From Leptospira biflexa (GTDB taxonomy: Bacteria; Spirochaetota; DYNZ01), in contig DYNZ01000017.1 of assembly GCA_020720805.1 (NCBI GenBank), positions 1-46,995 on the forward strand: DNA of 46,995 nucleotides, read 5' to 3'. Shown here in pieces: positions 1 to 7,094 of this stretch. The notes beneath the pieces are model-generated. The model saw only the letters and a list, made by a program, of their open reading frames with translations. It searched no databases and was not told where the DNA came from. Position 1 is the first letter of the stretch; every line of letters starts with the position of its first letter. Position numbers and translations under genes: made by a program.

Positions 1-168
1 CTGCTTCGACAAAGCTCAGCACGAGCCGCCATAACCGCGTCCTTATCGACCTTGGTATAAACGGTTGCAGGATATCCTGACTGCATGGCATTGCCTTGCA
101 GTCGGATAATGCCATGCAGTGGTATTACCAACGTCCTTTTGGCACAAAGTCTATTGCAAACAGTATAA
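1..168. repeat. Dispersed repeat A, copy 1 (uninterrupted)
   Basis: Positions 28-168 match 35701-35943 closely once a 103-bp insertion in the latter is removed, so this is the 'empty' form of a dispersed repeat of about 140 bp. It contains a perfect 11-bp hairpin arm pair (CTGCATGGCAT at 81-91 against 109-119). The first 27 bases carry a CTTCGACAAAGCTCAG motif related to CTTCGACAAGCTCAG at 46965-46979. No coding capacity is evident. True outer boundaries are unknown because the window starts here. Confidence 0.8.
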
Positions 169-203
169 AAACTGCGGACCCTGTGATCCAGAGCCGCGCA
201 GTT
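165..203 (-). terminator. Rho-independent terminator after groES
   Basis: Read on the minus strand, a 7-bp perfect stem (AACTGCG at 203-197 with CGCAGTT at 176-170) is followed by a run of T. It lies about 20 bp past the groES stop codon. Its T-run touches the end of repeat A. Confidence 0.6.
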
Positions 204-221
204 CGTCTGTTATGGTTGTAC

Positions 222-512
222 TTAATCGGGAATTTGATCCACTTCGACAACCTTGGCTAGTATATCATTTACAGTCACAATGATATACTCTTTGCCACCT
301 ACATTGACCTCTGTACCGGAATATTTGCGGAAGAGTACACGGTCGCCGACGGCCAACTGCGCCTGGGCGTCAGTGGATAGAGCGGCTACCACCCCTTCCT
401 GCGGTTTTTCTTTGGCTGTATCCGGAATATAGATACCGCCAGCGGTTTTTTCTATGGCGTCATCTGCAAGTTGAATCGCCACGTTGTCATTGATAGGTTG
501 AATACCTTTCAT
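222..512 (-). CDS. groES: Co-chaperonin GroES (Hsp10)
   Basis: This 96-residue protein has the usual GroES length and landmarks. It starts MKGIQPINDNVAIQ, has a mobile-loop region with AGGIYIPD, then VGDRVLFRKYSGTEV and a C-terminal strand ending DILAKVVEVDQ. GroES is the cytoplasmic seven-subunit lid that closes the GroEL folding chamber. The start is preceded by an AGGT Shine-Dalgarno-like sequence. No groEL is found within the window: the 220 bp downstream hold a terminator and repeat A, so groEL is not immediately co-transcribed downstream. No CIRCE heat-shock operator inverted repeat was seen in the upstream 170 bp. Confidence 0.96.
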   Translation of the reverse strand: MKGIQPINDNVAIQLADDAIEKTAGGIYIPDTAKEKPQEGVVAALSTDAQAQLAVGDRVLFRKYSGTEVNVGGKEYIIVTVNDILAKVVEVDQIPD

Positions 513-597
513 TCGCTTACCTCGTAAATATTAGTATTAGGCTGTTGTGTATGGCTCTGCTTTTGTTACGGTTCAGCGGATCCATATTTATACCATC

Positions 598-637
598 AAA
601 AAGCGGTAGCGTCATGGAGAGCCACCACTTTTTTTCA
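598..637 (-). terminator. Terminator after the thioredoxin/glutaredoxin gene
   Basis: A 10-bp stem pairs 598-607 with 624-633. On the minus strand all ten positions pair if one G-T wobble is allowed, and the 3' arm ends in TTTTT. It sits about 50 bp past the stop of the minus-strand gene at 686-1279. Confidence 0.5.
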
Positions 638-685
638 GAAAAGATAACCAATTAAACCGAAAAGCACTTTCTGATGTTGTATACC

Positions 686-1279
686 TTAAGCTGAAATACC
701 TAGTAGTTTGTCAATTTTTTTTTGGTCAAACCCCATGATATGCTGACCATTGATATAGGATTGCGGAACTCCTGTTTGACCGGTTTTTTTCATCAGGTCA
801 TCCGCTGCCTTGCTGTCTTTGGATACGTCGATATCTCTGTAAGGGAAACCATGTTTATCCAGGTGTTTTTTCAGCTTCACACAATAGGTGCAGGTGGGCG
901 TACTGTACACGATGATATTTGGTTTGGCATTTTGTTGACCATCTTTGGCTTTTGGCATAAACAGCGTCTCTCCTGAAAGTATATTCTTGTAGTAATCTTT
1001 ATTTTGCTCGCCCTGAACCCATTCCACAGGCTGTTTATCACGGAATATGACCATTGTGGGAACATTTTTCACGTTGTATTTTTTGTGCAGTTCTTTTATC
1101 TGGCTGACATTCACGTGATAAATGGGAACATTGCTGACCTCTGTGGAAACCTGTTTCACTGTTTCCAGGGTCTTTTGTGAAACGGAAGAGAAATCTCCGT
1201 GAAAGAAAAGAGCAACTGTCTCAGGATTTTTATCCAAGATCTGCTCAAATTCGGTGCTTGTGTTGATAGCGGCTACCAT
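686..1279 (-). CDS. Thioredoxin-like/glutaredoxin fusion protein
   Basis: This 197-residue cytoplasmic protein (no signal peptide) joins two thioredoxin-fold domains. Residues 1-105 form a thioredoxin-like fold with the conserved cis-proline loop (VPTMVIF, Pro74). Where CGPC should be there is DFSSVS, so this half has no redox cysteines. Residues 120-197 are a glutaredoxin with active site CTYC (130-133) after STPT, cis-Pro172 in TGVPQ, and a C-terminal NGQHIMGFDQKKI typical of NrdH/GrxC-like glutaredoxins. The likely role is disulfide reduction by the C-terminal half, with the N-terminal half serving for substrate docking; that division is inference. It stands alone between two terminators and is divergent from xseA. 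Confidence 0.85.
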   Translation of the reverse strand: MVAAINTSTEFEQILDKNPETVALFFHGDFSSVSQKTLETVKQVSTEVSNVPIYHVNVSQIKELHKKYNVKNVPTMVIFRDKQPVEWVQGEQNKDYYKNILSGETLFMPKAKDGQQNAKPNIIVYSTPTCTYCVKLKKHLDKHGFPYRDIDVSKDSKAADDLMKKTGQTGVPQSYINGQHIMGFDQKKIDKLLGISA

Positions 1280-1500
1280 GCGTATCGTTCCTCGTGCCTC
1301 ATTGATGAAGTGTAGTATGATATAGTAAAAATACTGGGATAGTCCCCAAATGCCAACCGATTTTGGCTAAAAATTACGATATTTGATTATTTCGATTATT
1401 GAATATTTTGGAGAGTCAGGTTGTCTCTATCCGGAGAAAATGGGCTGGCACTTTTTTTTGAGCACTCCTTTTCCGGTAAGAGGATCCCTAGGTGTAAACC

Positions 1501-2838
1501 ATGATGCAGAGCCATGAAACCCCTTCCCCAGACCAGGAGCCAGTAAGCGTAAGCCATCTGGCTCACCATATCAAAAAGATGCTTGAGGAGAATCCGCTCC
1601 TGCGTCAGATATGGGTACGCGGCGAGACCAGCCGAGTCACCTACCACTCCTCAGGCCATCTCTATTTCAGCCTAAAAGATGAGAGTGCGGTGATTAATGC
1701 GGTGATGTGGAAATCTCAGGTCGCGAAAACCAATTTTCGTCTGAATGAAGGGATGGATGTCATAGTCCTGGCTGGAGTCACCACCTTTCCCCGCAATAGC
1801 AGTTACCAGTTGCAGATTCTTCAGGTGATACCTGCTGGCGTGGGAAAACTGCAGCAGCGTATCCAGGAGGTGAAGATTCGCCTCATGGAGGAGGGGCTGT
1901 TTCGCGACGATCGCAAAAAAACGATTCCCTTTTTACCCCGTCGCGTGGGCGTGGTCACATCTCCCACCGGAGCCGCCCTGCGCGATGTGATTCGCGTGCT
2001 GCGCGCGCGCTACCCTACGTTGGATATTTTGATAGCTCCAACCGATGTGCAGGGAGAGGGTGCAGCCCTGTCGATTGTGCGCGCCCTGCAGGAGATCCAG
2101 AAGGTAGAGTGGGAAGTCGAGACGGTTATTTTGTGCAGAGGCGGTGGTTCCCTGGAGGATCTCATGGCTTTTAACGAAGAGATCGTGGTTAGGGCGGTTG
2201 CTGCCTGCCGCCTGCCTGTGATTACGGGAATTGGTCATGAAATTGATTTTACGCTGGCCGATTTTGCCGCCGATCGCCGCGCTGCCACGCCATCACAGGC
2301 CGCTGAATTTGCGGTACCTGATTTTGAAAGGCTGTCTCAGATGATTCTCGATAAGGAAAACAGGATTCGTGGAAAAATTGCCCAGAAAATCGGTGCCTAC
2401 CAGGAGAAGATTCAGAAGCTGGCTAAAAATAAATTTTTTACAAATCCTGCCTTTTATATGCTCCAATTGGCTCAGCTTGTGGATGAAAACAGCGATAGGT
2501 TGCGCCAGGCAGCGCGGCGGCATATCAACGATAAGGCCTACACTCTGGAGCGGTTGAGCTCGGCCTTAATGCCCGCTATGCGCAGCCATGCGGCCAGATG
2601 GCAGCAGCGTTTTTCTCTGGCAGTGGAGCGCCTGGAAGGGGTGTCTCCTTTGCGCGCCCTCTCCCGGGGCTACGCCCTGGTGCAGAAGAGAAGCGGCGAG
2701 ATTGTCAAATCCAAAAAGCAGATTCAAGCAGGGGAGAGTATCCAGGTGCAGGTTACGGATGCACGCCTGACATGTTTGCTGGAAAAAATTGAAGATAGAG
2801 AGATTGTTACATTTCGCAACAAGGATCAGAAAGGATAG
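1501..2838 (+). CDS. xseA: Exodeoxyribonuclease VII large subunit
   Basis: This 445-residue protein has the normal XseA length. An N-terminal OB-fold (about residues 15-110, including WVRGETS and GHLYFSLKD) precedes the nuclease domain with GVVTSPTGAALRD, ILCRGGGSLEDLMAFNEE and ITGIGHEIDFTLADF followed by RAATPSQAAE. A helical coiled-coil region and a short C-terminal domain (LSRGYALVQK) follow. With XseB it degrades single-stranded DNA from both ends to oligonucleotides. It is the first gene of xseA-xseB-kdsD. The ATG at 1501 is followed directly by a second ATG and has only a weak upstream ribosome-binding site. Confidence 0.95.
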   Translation: MMQSHETPSPDQEPVSVSHLAHHIKKMLEENPLLRQIWVRGETSRVTYHSSGHLYFSLKDESAVINAVMWKSQVAKTNFRLNEGMDVIVLAGVTTFPRNSSYQLQILQVIPAGVGKLQQRIQEVKIRLMEEGLFRDDRKKTIPFLPRRVGVVTSPTGAALRDVIRVLRARYPTLDILIAPTDVQGEGAALSIVRALQEIQKVEWEVETVILCRGGGSLEDLMAFNEEIVVRAVAACRLPVITGIGHEIDFTLADFAADRRAATPSQAAEFAVPDFERLSQMILDKENRIRGKIAQKIGAYQEKIQKLAKNKFFTNPAFYMLQLAQLVDENSDRLRQAARRHINDKAYTLERLSSALMPAMRSHAARWQQRFSLAVERLEGVSPLRALSRGYALVQKRSGEIVKSKKQIQAGESIQVQVTDARLTCLLEKIEDREIVTFRNKDQKG

Positions 2839-2841
2839 GCC

Positions 2842-3189
2842 ATGGCAGCCAAAAGAAAAGAGATAGGCTCGGATCGGGAAAAAGATATGGATATCCGAAG
2901 CAGCGAACTTAGCTTTGAGATAGCTTTATCGCGACTCGAGCAGATCGTAACCAAAATGGAAGAGAGCGATCTGCCACTCGATGAGGCGATGGAGGCCTAT
3001 GAACAGGGCATTCTGTATATCCGCCATTGCCGAGCCAGATTGGAAGAGGCTCAGGAGCGCATCGAGATACTGGAAAAGAGTCCGGGAGAGAGCAAGGCTA
3101 TTCGTAAGCGAGAGGTGAAGGTGAAGCAGGCCGAAAAAGAGCCTGTGCTAGATGACCAATTGCAGGGGACGCTGTTGGAGTTAGAGTGA
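2842..3189 (+). CDS. xseB: Exodeoxyribonuclease VII small subunit
   Basis: This 115-residue protein has the XseB signature in its middle (LSFEIALSRLEQIVTKMEES followed by LPLDEAMEAYEQG). It has a charged N-terminal extension of about 20 residues and a C-terminal tail of about 35. It begins 3 bp after the xseA stop, with AGGA eight bases upstream of the ATG, so the longer start is preferred over the Met at 2887. The small subunit assembles in several copies on XseA's coiled coil and is needed for activity. Its stop overlaps the kdsD start, so translational coupling is likely. Confidence 0.93.
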   Translation: MAAKRKEIGSDREKDMDIRSSELSFEIALSRLEQIVTKMEESDLPLDEAMEAYEQGILYIRHCRARLEEAQERIEILEKSPGESKAIRKREVKVKQAEKEPVLDDQLQGTLLELE

Positions 3190-4154
3190 TGGCAGATCAA
3201 AAAATTGCAATAGCAAAAGAGGTTTTTTCGGTGCAGGCCAAGGCTCTTGAATTGACTGCGGAGCTTTTGGATCACAATTTTTCTGAGGCAGTAGATCTTT
3301 TTTACAAGACCAAAGGCCGAGTTGTGCTGACCGGTATGGGCAAATCCGGCATCATTGCCCAGAAGATCGCAGCGACTCTCTCCAGCACAGGCACACCTTC
3401 TGTATTTCTCCACCCTGCGGAAGCGGTTCATGGTGATCTTGGCATGATTCGCAAAGGGGATAGCGTTCTGGCTCTCTCCAACTCGGGCGAGACCAGGGAG
3501 ATCCTGGCTATTGTCCCCTTTATCAAACAGGGAAAAAACCCTCTGGTTAGCATTACCGGGAATGCTGCGTCGAGCCTGGCGCAGGAGGCGGAGATTTCGC
3601 TCCTGTTTCGCATTCAAAAAGAGGGGTGTCCGCTGAACCTGGCGCCGATGGCATCGACCACGGCGACCCTTGCCTTGGGGGATGCGCTGGCTGCTGCCCT
3701 GATGGAAAAACGGAAATTTACCCCTAGGGATTTTTCGCAATATCACCCCCATGGCAGTTTGGGTCGAATGCTAACCTCAGTGGCAGAGGTGATGTACAAA
3801 GAGGAGGCTCCCACCGTGAAGCGGGAAACGCCAATGCCCGAGATTCTCGATCTGATGGTCACGCATAACCGGGGTGCTGTTTTAGTGGCCGGCAGCAGGG
3901 GTCATTTGCGGGGATTGATCTCTGATGGCGACCTCAAGAGGATTTTGCGGAAATTTGGTCCTCAGGCGTGGGATCAAAAGGCAGTGGATATCATGAATGA
4001 GACGCCGCGTTATATTTACGACACAATTCTGATCGCTGAGGCAATTGAGTTTATGCAGGCGAATAAAATTTCCGTACTGCCAGTATTGAAATCGGATAAA
4101 AAAATTGCCGGGTTGGTTCAGCTCCATGAACTGTTGAACTATAAGCCTTCCTGA
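3189..4154 (+). CDS. kdsD: D-arabinose 5-phosphate isomerase (KpsF/GutQ family)
   Basis: This protein of about 321 residues has a SIS sugar-isomerase domain followed by two CBS domains. The SIS part shows GMGKSGIIAQKIAATLSSTG, PAEAVHGDLGMI and SNSGET. A conserved HPHGSLGRML leads into the CBS pair (LISDGDLKRIL in the first). It converts ribulose 5-phosphate to arabinose 5-phosphate, the first step of Kdo synthesis for lipopolysaccharide. The ATG at 3189 overlaps the xseB stop (TGATG) and has GGAG eight bases upstream; a GTG at 3186 is a weaker alternative. Coupling to xseAB looks positional rather than functional. Confidence 0.92.
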   Translation: MADQKIAIAKEVFSVQAKALELTAELLDHNFSEAVDLFYKTKGRVVLTGMGKSGIIAQKIAATLSSTGTPSVFLHPAEAVHGDLGMIRKGDSVLALSNSGETREILAIVPFIKQGKNPLVSITGNAASSLAQEAEISLLFRIQKEGCPLNLAPMASTTATLALGDALAAALMEKRKFTPRDFSQYHPHGSLGRMLTSVAEVMYKEEAPTVKRETPMPEILDLMVTHNRGAVLVAGSRGHLRGLISDGDLKRILRKFGPQAWDQKAVDIMNETPRYIYDTILIAEAIEFMQANKISVLPVLKSDKKIAGLVQLHELLNYKPS

Positions 4155-4175
4155 CACTGTCGCAACAGCGTCAGG
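4150..4175. terminator. Hairpin at the kdsD stop codon, shared by convergent genes
   Basis: CCTGAC-a-CTGT pairs with ACAG-c-GTCAGG around a four-base loop, giving ten base pairs with one internal mismatch. It overlaps the kdsD stop codon and lies 17 bp from the end of the convergent gene at 4192. There is no direct T-run on the plus strand, so a terminator role is likely but not proven. Confidence 0.5.
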
Positions 4176-4191
4176 AGAAAAATCAGGGGGG

Positions 4192-4668
4192 TTACTTTTT
4201 TTTCAGAACTTTATTAATCAGATCCGCCAGTGTCTGGAAGAAGTCGTTCTTACGCAGATGAACCTGAACTGTATCATCGCCATCCAGATAGGATTTGATA
4301 TCGCTTTCGATGCGATATAGCGGCCCAGCCAGACGGTGCGAGTAAAATAGACCAAAAATGATGATTAATACAATATAAAAAGCGGAAACTAGAACCACAG
4401 GCTGCCAGAAGAGTTCAAACCGGTTAAAGGTCATCACCCTGGTAGGTTTGGCCATAAGTTTACCATCCTCTGTTTTCACAATCTCTGTCTCCTGCTTGGT
4501 GTAGATGCCGCCTTTAAATTTGGTCTGGCTGTAGTAGGTCAGTACACCTAGGGTAACAAGCAGACCAAAAACGATGACAGCGACAAAACTCAGGATAAAT
4601 TTGGTCTGGAAGTGTTTATCGATATAATAATTGACCCGTATTTTTTTCTTGCCTTGATTTTGTTCCAT
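4192..4668 (-). CDS. Two-TM membrane protein with HAMP-like region
   Basis: This 158-residue protein starts with a basic N-terminus and a phrase common to such proteins (YYIDKHFQTKFILSF). The first transmembrane helix is at about 22-45 and an extracytoplasmic loop of about 40 residues follows. The second helix is at about 90-112, followed by SHRLAGPLYRIESDIKSYL, a HAMP-type linker. It then ends after about 30 more residues with no kinase, methyl-accepting or cyclase domain. It may be a truncated sensor input module or a partner of another membrane complex. It is a lone gene, convergent with kdsD and divergent from recJ. No specific function can be assigned. Confidence 0.75.
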   Translation of the reverse strand: MEQNQGKKKIRVNYYIDKHFQTKFILSFVAVIVFGLLVTLGVLTYYSQTKFKGGIYTKQETEIVKTEDGKLMAKPTRVMTFNRFELFWQPVVLVSAFYIVLIIIFGLFYSHRLAGPLYRIESDIKSYLDGDDTVQVHLRKNDFFQTLADLINKVLKKK

Positions 4669-4904
4669 ATACTTTGACTTGATTCCTTACTTTTTAGTTA
4701 GATCCGTAGGGCGTTTATGAGAAAAGGTTTGCTTTTTATTCCCTGCCCAAGGCAGCTTTCCTGGTGACGAATCCAAAATCTATAGGGAAGGATCATCACG
4801 GGATCTTCTAAATACTTTACTTCTGAATGTTAAGTTAATTAGTCAACAAAAAATTCCTGCGGCCTGGCTTTCGGAAGCCTCACGGTAATAAGAATTAGGG
4901 AGCA

Positions 4905-7091
4905 ATGCGGACACAAACAGATCAACATAGGGTTTTTGTGGATTTGCACTCTCAATTGGCTAAGCTTCACCCAGAATTAGCCGAATTTATTCACAAAAAA
5001 ATGGAAACATCCGGGGCTGCATTTCTATTTGGTCACCCCTGCGAGTATGGTGATCCGTTGGCCTTGCCTGATATTTTTTCAGGGGTGCGTCTGCTACAGC
5101 AGGCGATCGTCCGGGGAGAGCTTATTTCTCTCTTTGGCGATAAGGATGTGGATGGCATCACAGCGATTGTCTCCTTTGTGCGGCTTCTTGAATCGATCCG
5201 CGAAAAGCAGCCCCAGTTGCGCTATGAAATCCTGGTCGAGGAAAATAGTGAGGCTGAGTATGGTCTCACCCAGGAAATTGTGGAGGAGGCTGTGGCGAAT
5301 GGGTCGCGTCTCTTGGTTGCTCTGGATACGGGGACTTCAGATTTTGCCTCAGTTGCCAGAGCCAGAGAAGCTGGATTGGCTGTTCTGATTCTGGATCACC
5401 ATGAAACCAAAGAGGAGCTGCCCCAGGCTGAGGCACTGATCAATCCAAAACGGCCTGATAGCGCTTATCCCTTTGCAGGGCTTTCCACAGCAGGTTTGGT
5501 ATTCAAGTTTTTTCACGCCTTTTTTATTCTTAGCGCACCACGTCCGCTGCTGTTTCTGGAGTTTCGCCACGATGGGGAGCTGGAGCGCGCGGAGCTTTTG
5601 CACAACCAGCAGCTTTTGAAATTCTCTGATCGTCAAGATTTAGCAAAGATTCTGCCCGAGGTTGCAGCGTCAGAGCAGAGGCTAAGGGTGATCTGGAGCG
5701 GTCTGGAGAGGGCGCATGCCCTGCGCGCTTTGGAGGGTATCGCCGGATTTGAATCCTGCGAGTGGGAGGCCTGGAGCGGTCTAGTCAACAGATCCTTTCA
5801 GAGGAAAGTCGGCAGCACTATCTCCGGTTTTGATCTTTGGGGGAACGCCCTAACAGGCCTTGACTCCCAGAGGGAGTGGTTTGCCTCCCAGGAGGCTCAT
5901 AGTTTGCGGGAGGCCTACCAGATACTCCAGATAACCGTTTCCGAAGCGATTTTTCAGCGCCTGCTGCCGATACTCCCCTTTGTGGCGATCGGAACACTGG
6001 CAGATCTAATGCCCCTGGTTCACGAAAACCGTATCTTTGTGCGCACAGGTCTCTATTACCTGCGCAGGCAATTGGAGGAGACTTTGCGGCACATGATCCA
6101 GGTCTCCGGATTGCTGCCGGCGCGGTTGCGCTCGCGCAATATCAGCTGGTCCCTTACGCCGGTGCTCAACTCGCCAGGGCGGATTGGTAATGGCATACAG
6201 ACTTTGCGCTATTTTTTAAACCGGAAACCTGTAGAGCTCAACCGCGCCCTGGAAGAGCTTTTTTCTATTAACAGAGAGCGCAAGGATATGGTGGAGCAGG
6301 GGAAAATGAGGGCGCTGGATTTAATCTGCGGTCAGAGCGCAGACGATCAGGATTCCCAGGAGATGGGTTTTCTGGATAGCGGTCTGGCTATTGCCGTGCT
6401 ATCCGGAATTCCGGTTGGTGTTAGCGGGCTGATCGCCAGCAGGGTCGCGGATCATTTTCGCCGACCGGCCACCATCCTGATCAGAAATGGCGACAAGGCG
6501 ACCGGAAGCGCGCGCGCCTACCAGCAGGAGAATGTGTTGGCAATGGTGGACGCGGCAAAGCCAAAGCTGCTGCTCTATGGAGGTCACCATGAGGCTGCCG
6601 GTTTCAGTCTCCAGTGTCAGGATATTGAGTGGTTGCAGGCCTGTTACCGGGATTATGCAGCAGCCAATTTTGCTGATATCCGCAGGGAGTCCCCATTATG
6701 GGCACCTGAGCGCATTATTGAGTTGCCGATAGAGAAGATCACGCCGCAGTTGCTGGAGCAGCTTGATTGGCTGGAACCATTTGGTATTGGCAATGAAGAG
6801 CCGATTTTTCTGGTGCGTGGGCTTTCGTTGCAGGAGTATCGTCTGATGGGCAAGGGTCGTGAGCATATCAAGATTATTCATACCATGATTGGATCGGATA
6901 GCGCCTCCTTTTCCGTTCATGATACGCCACTGTTTTCTCCCCAGATTGAGGTGATCGGATGGAATTTGAGCCAGGAGGTGTTAGATTTCCGCAAGGAAAA
7001 GAAATTATTGAATTTCTACGCAGAAATGGACTTGAATAATTTTCGTAATAGTGTGAAAATAAATCTCTTTATAAAGGAAATTTTAAAGTGA
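4905..7091 (+). CDS. recJ: Single-stranded-DNA exonuclease RecJ, with large insertion
   Basis: The protein has 728 residues against about 570 in typical RecJ. Phosphoesterase motifs are present: FGDKDVDGITA (78-88), the DHH triad at 164-166, GTLADLMPLVHENR (363-376) and NSPGRIGNG. The DHHA1 domain carries GVSGLIASRVADHF, ATGSARAYQ and GGHHEAAGFSL, and a C-terminal OB-like domain follows. RecJ degrades single-stranded DNA 5' to 3' in recombination and mismatch repair. About 150 residues (roughly 205-355) between the motif pairs have no counterpart in the standard family. The ATG at 4905 has GGGAG only two bases upstream, so the start is not certain. Confidence 0.9.
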   Translation: MRTQTDQHRVFVDLHSQLAKLHPELAEFIHKKMETSGAAFLFGHPCEYGDPLALPDIFSGVRLLQQAIVRGELISLFGDKDVDGITAIVSFVRLLESIREKQPQLRYEILVEENSEAEYGLTQEIVEEAVANGSRLLVALDTGTSDFASVARAREAGLAVLILDHHETKEELPQAEALINPKRPDSAYPFAGLSTAGLVFKFFHAFFILSAPRPLLFLEFRHDGELERAELLHNQQLLKFSDRQDLAKILPEVAASEQRLRVIWSGLERAHALRALEGIAGFESCEWEAWSGLVNRSFQRKVGSTISGFDLWGNALTGLDSQREWFASQEAHSLREAYQILQITVSEAIFQRLLPILPFVAIGTLADLMPLVHENRIFVRTGLYYLRRQLEETLRHMIQVSGLLPARLRSRNISWSLTPVLNSPGRIGNGIQTLRYFLNRKPVELNRALEELFSINRERKDMVEQGKMRALDLICGQSADDQDSQEMGFLDSGLAIAVLSGIPVGVSGLIASRVADHFRRPATILIRNGDKATGSARAYQQENVLAMVDAAKPKLLLYGGHHEAAGFSLQCQDIEWLQACYRDYAAANFADIRRESPLWAPERIIELPIEKITPQLLEQLDWLEPFGIGNEEPIFLVRGLSLQEYRLMGKGREHIKIIHTMIGSDSASFSVHDTPLFSPQIEVIGWNLSQEVLDFRKEKKLLNFYAEMDLNNFRNSVKINLFIKEILK

Positions 7092-7094
7092 TTC

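Noticed and set aside
513-685. CIRCE-type heat-shock operator before groES
   Set aside because: No TTAGCACTC-type inverted repeat was found.
3051-3752. 233-codon open frame on the minus strand
   Set aside because: It is a shadow opposite xseB and kdsD, both of which are certain.
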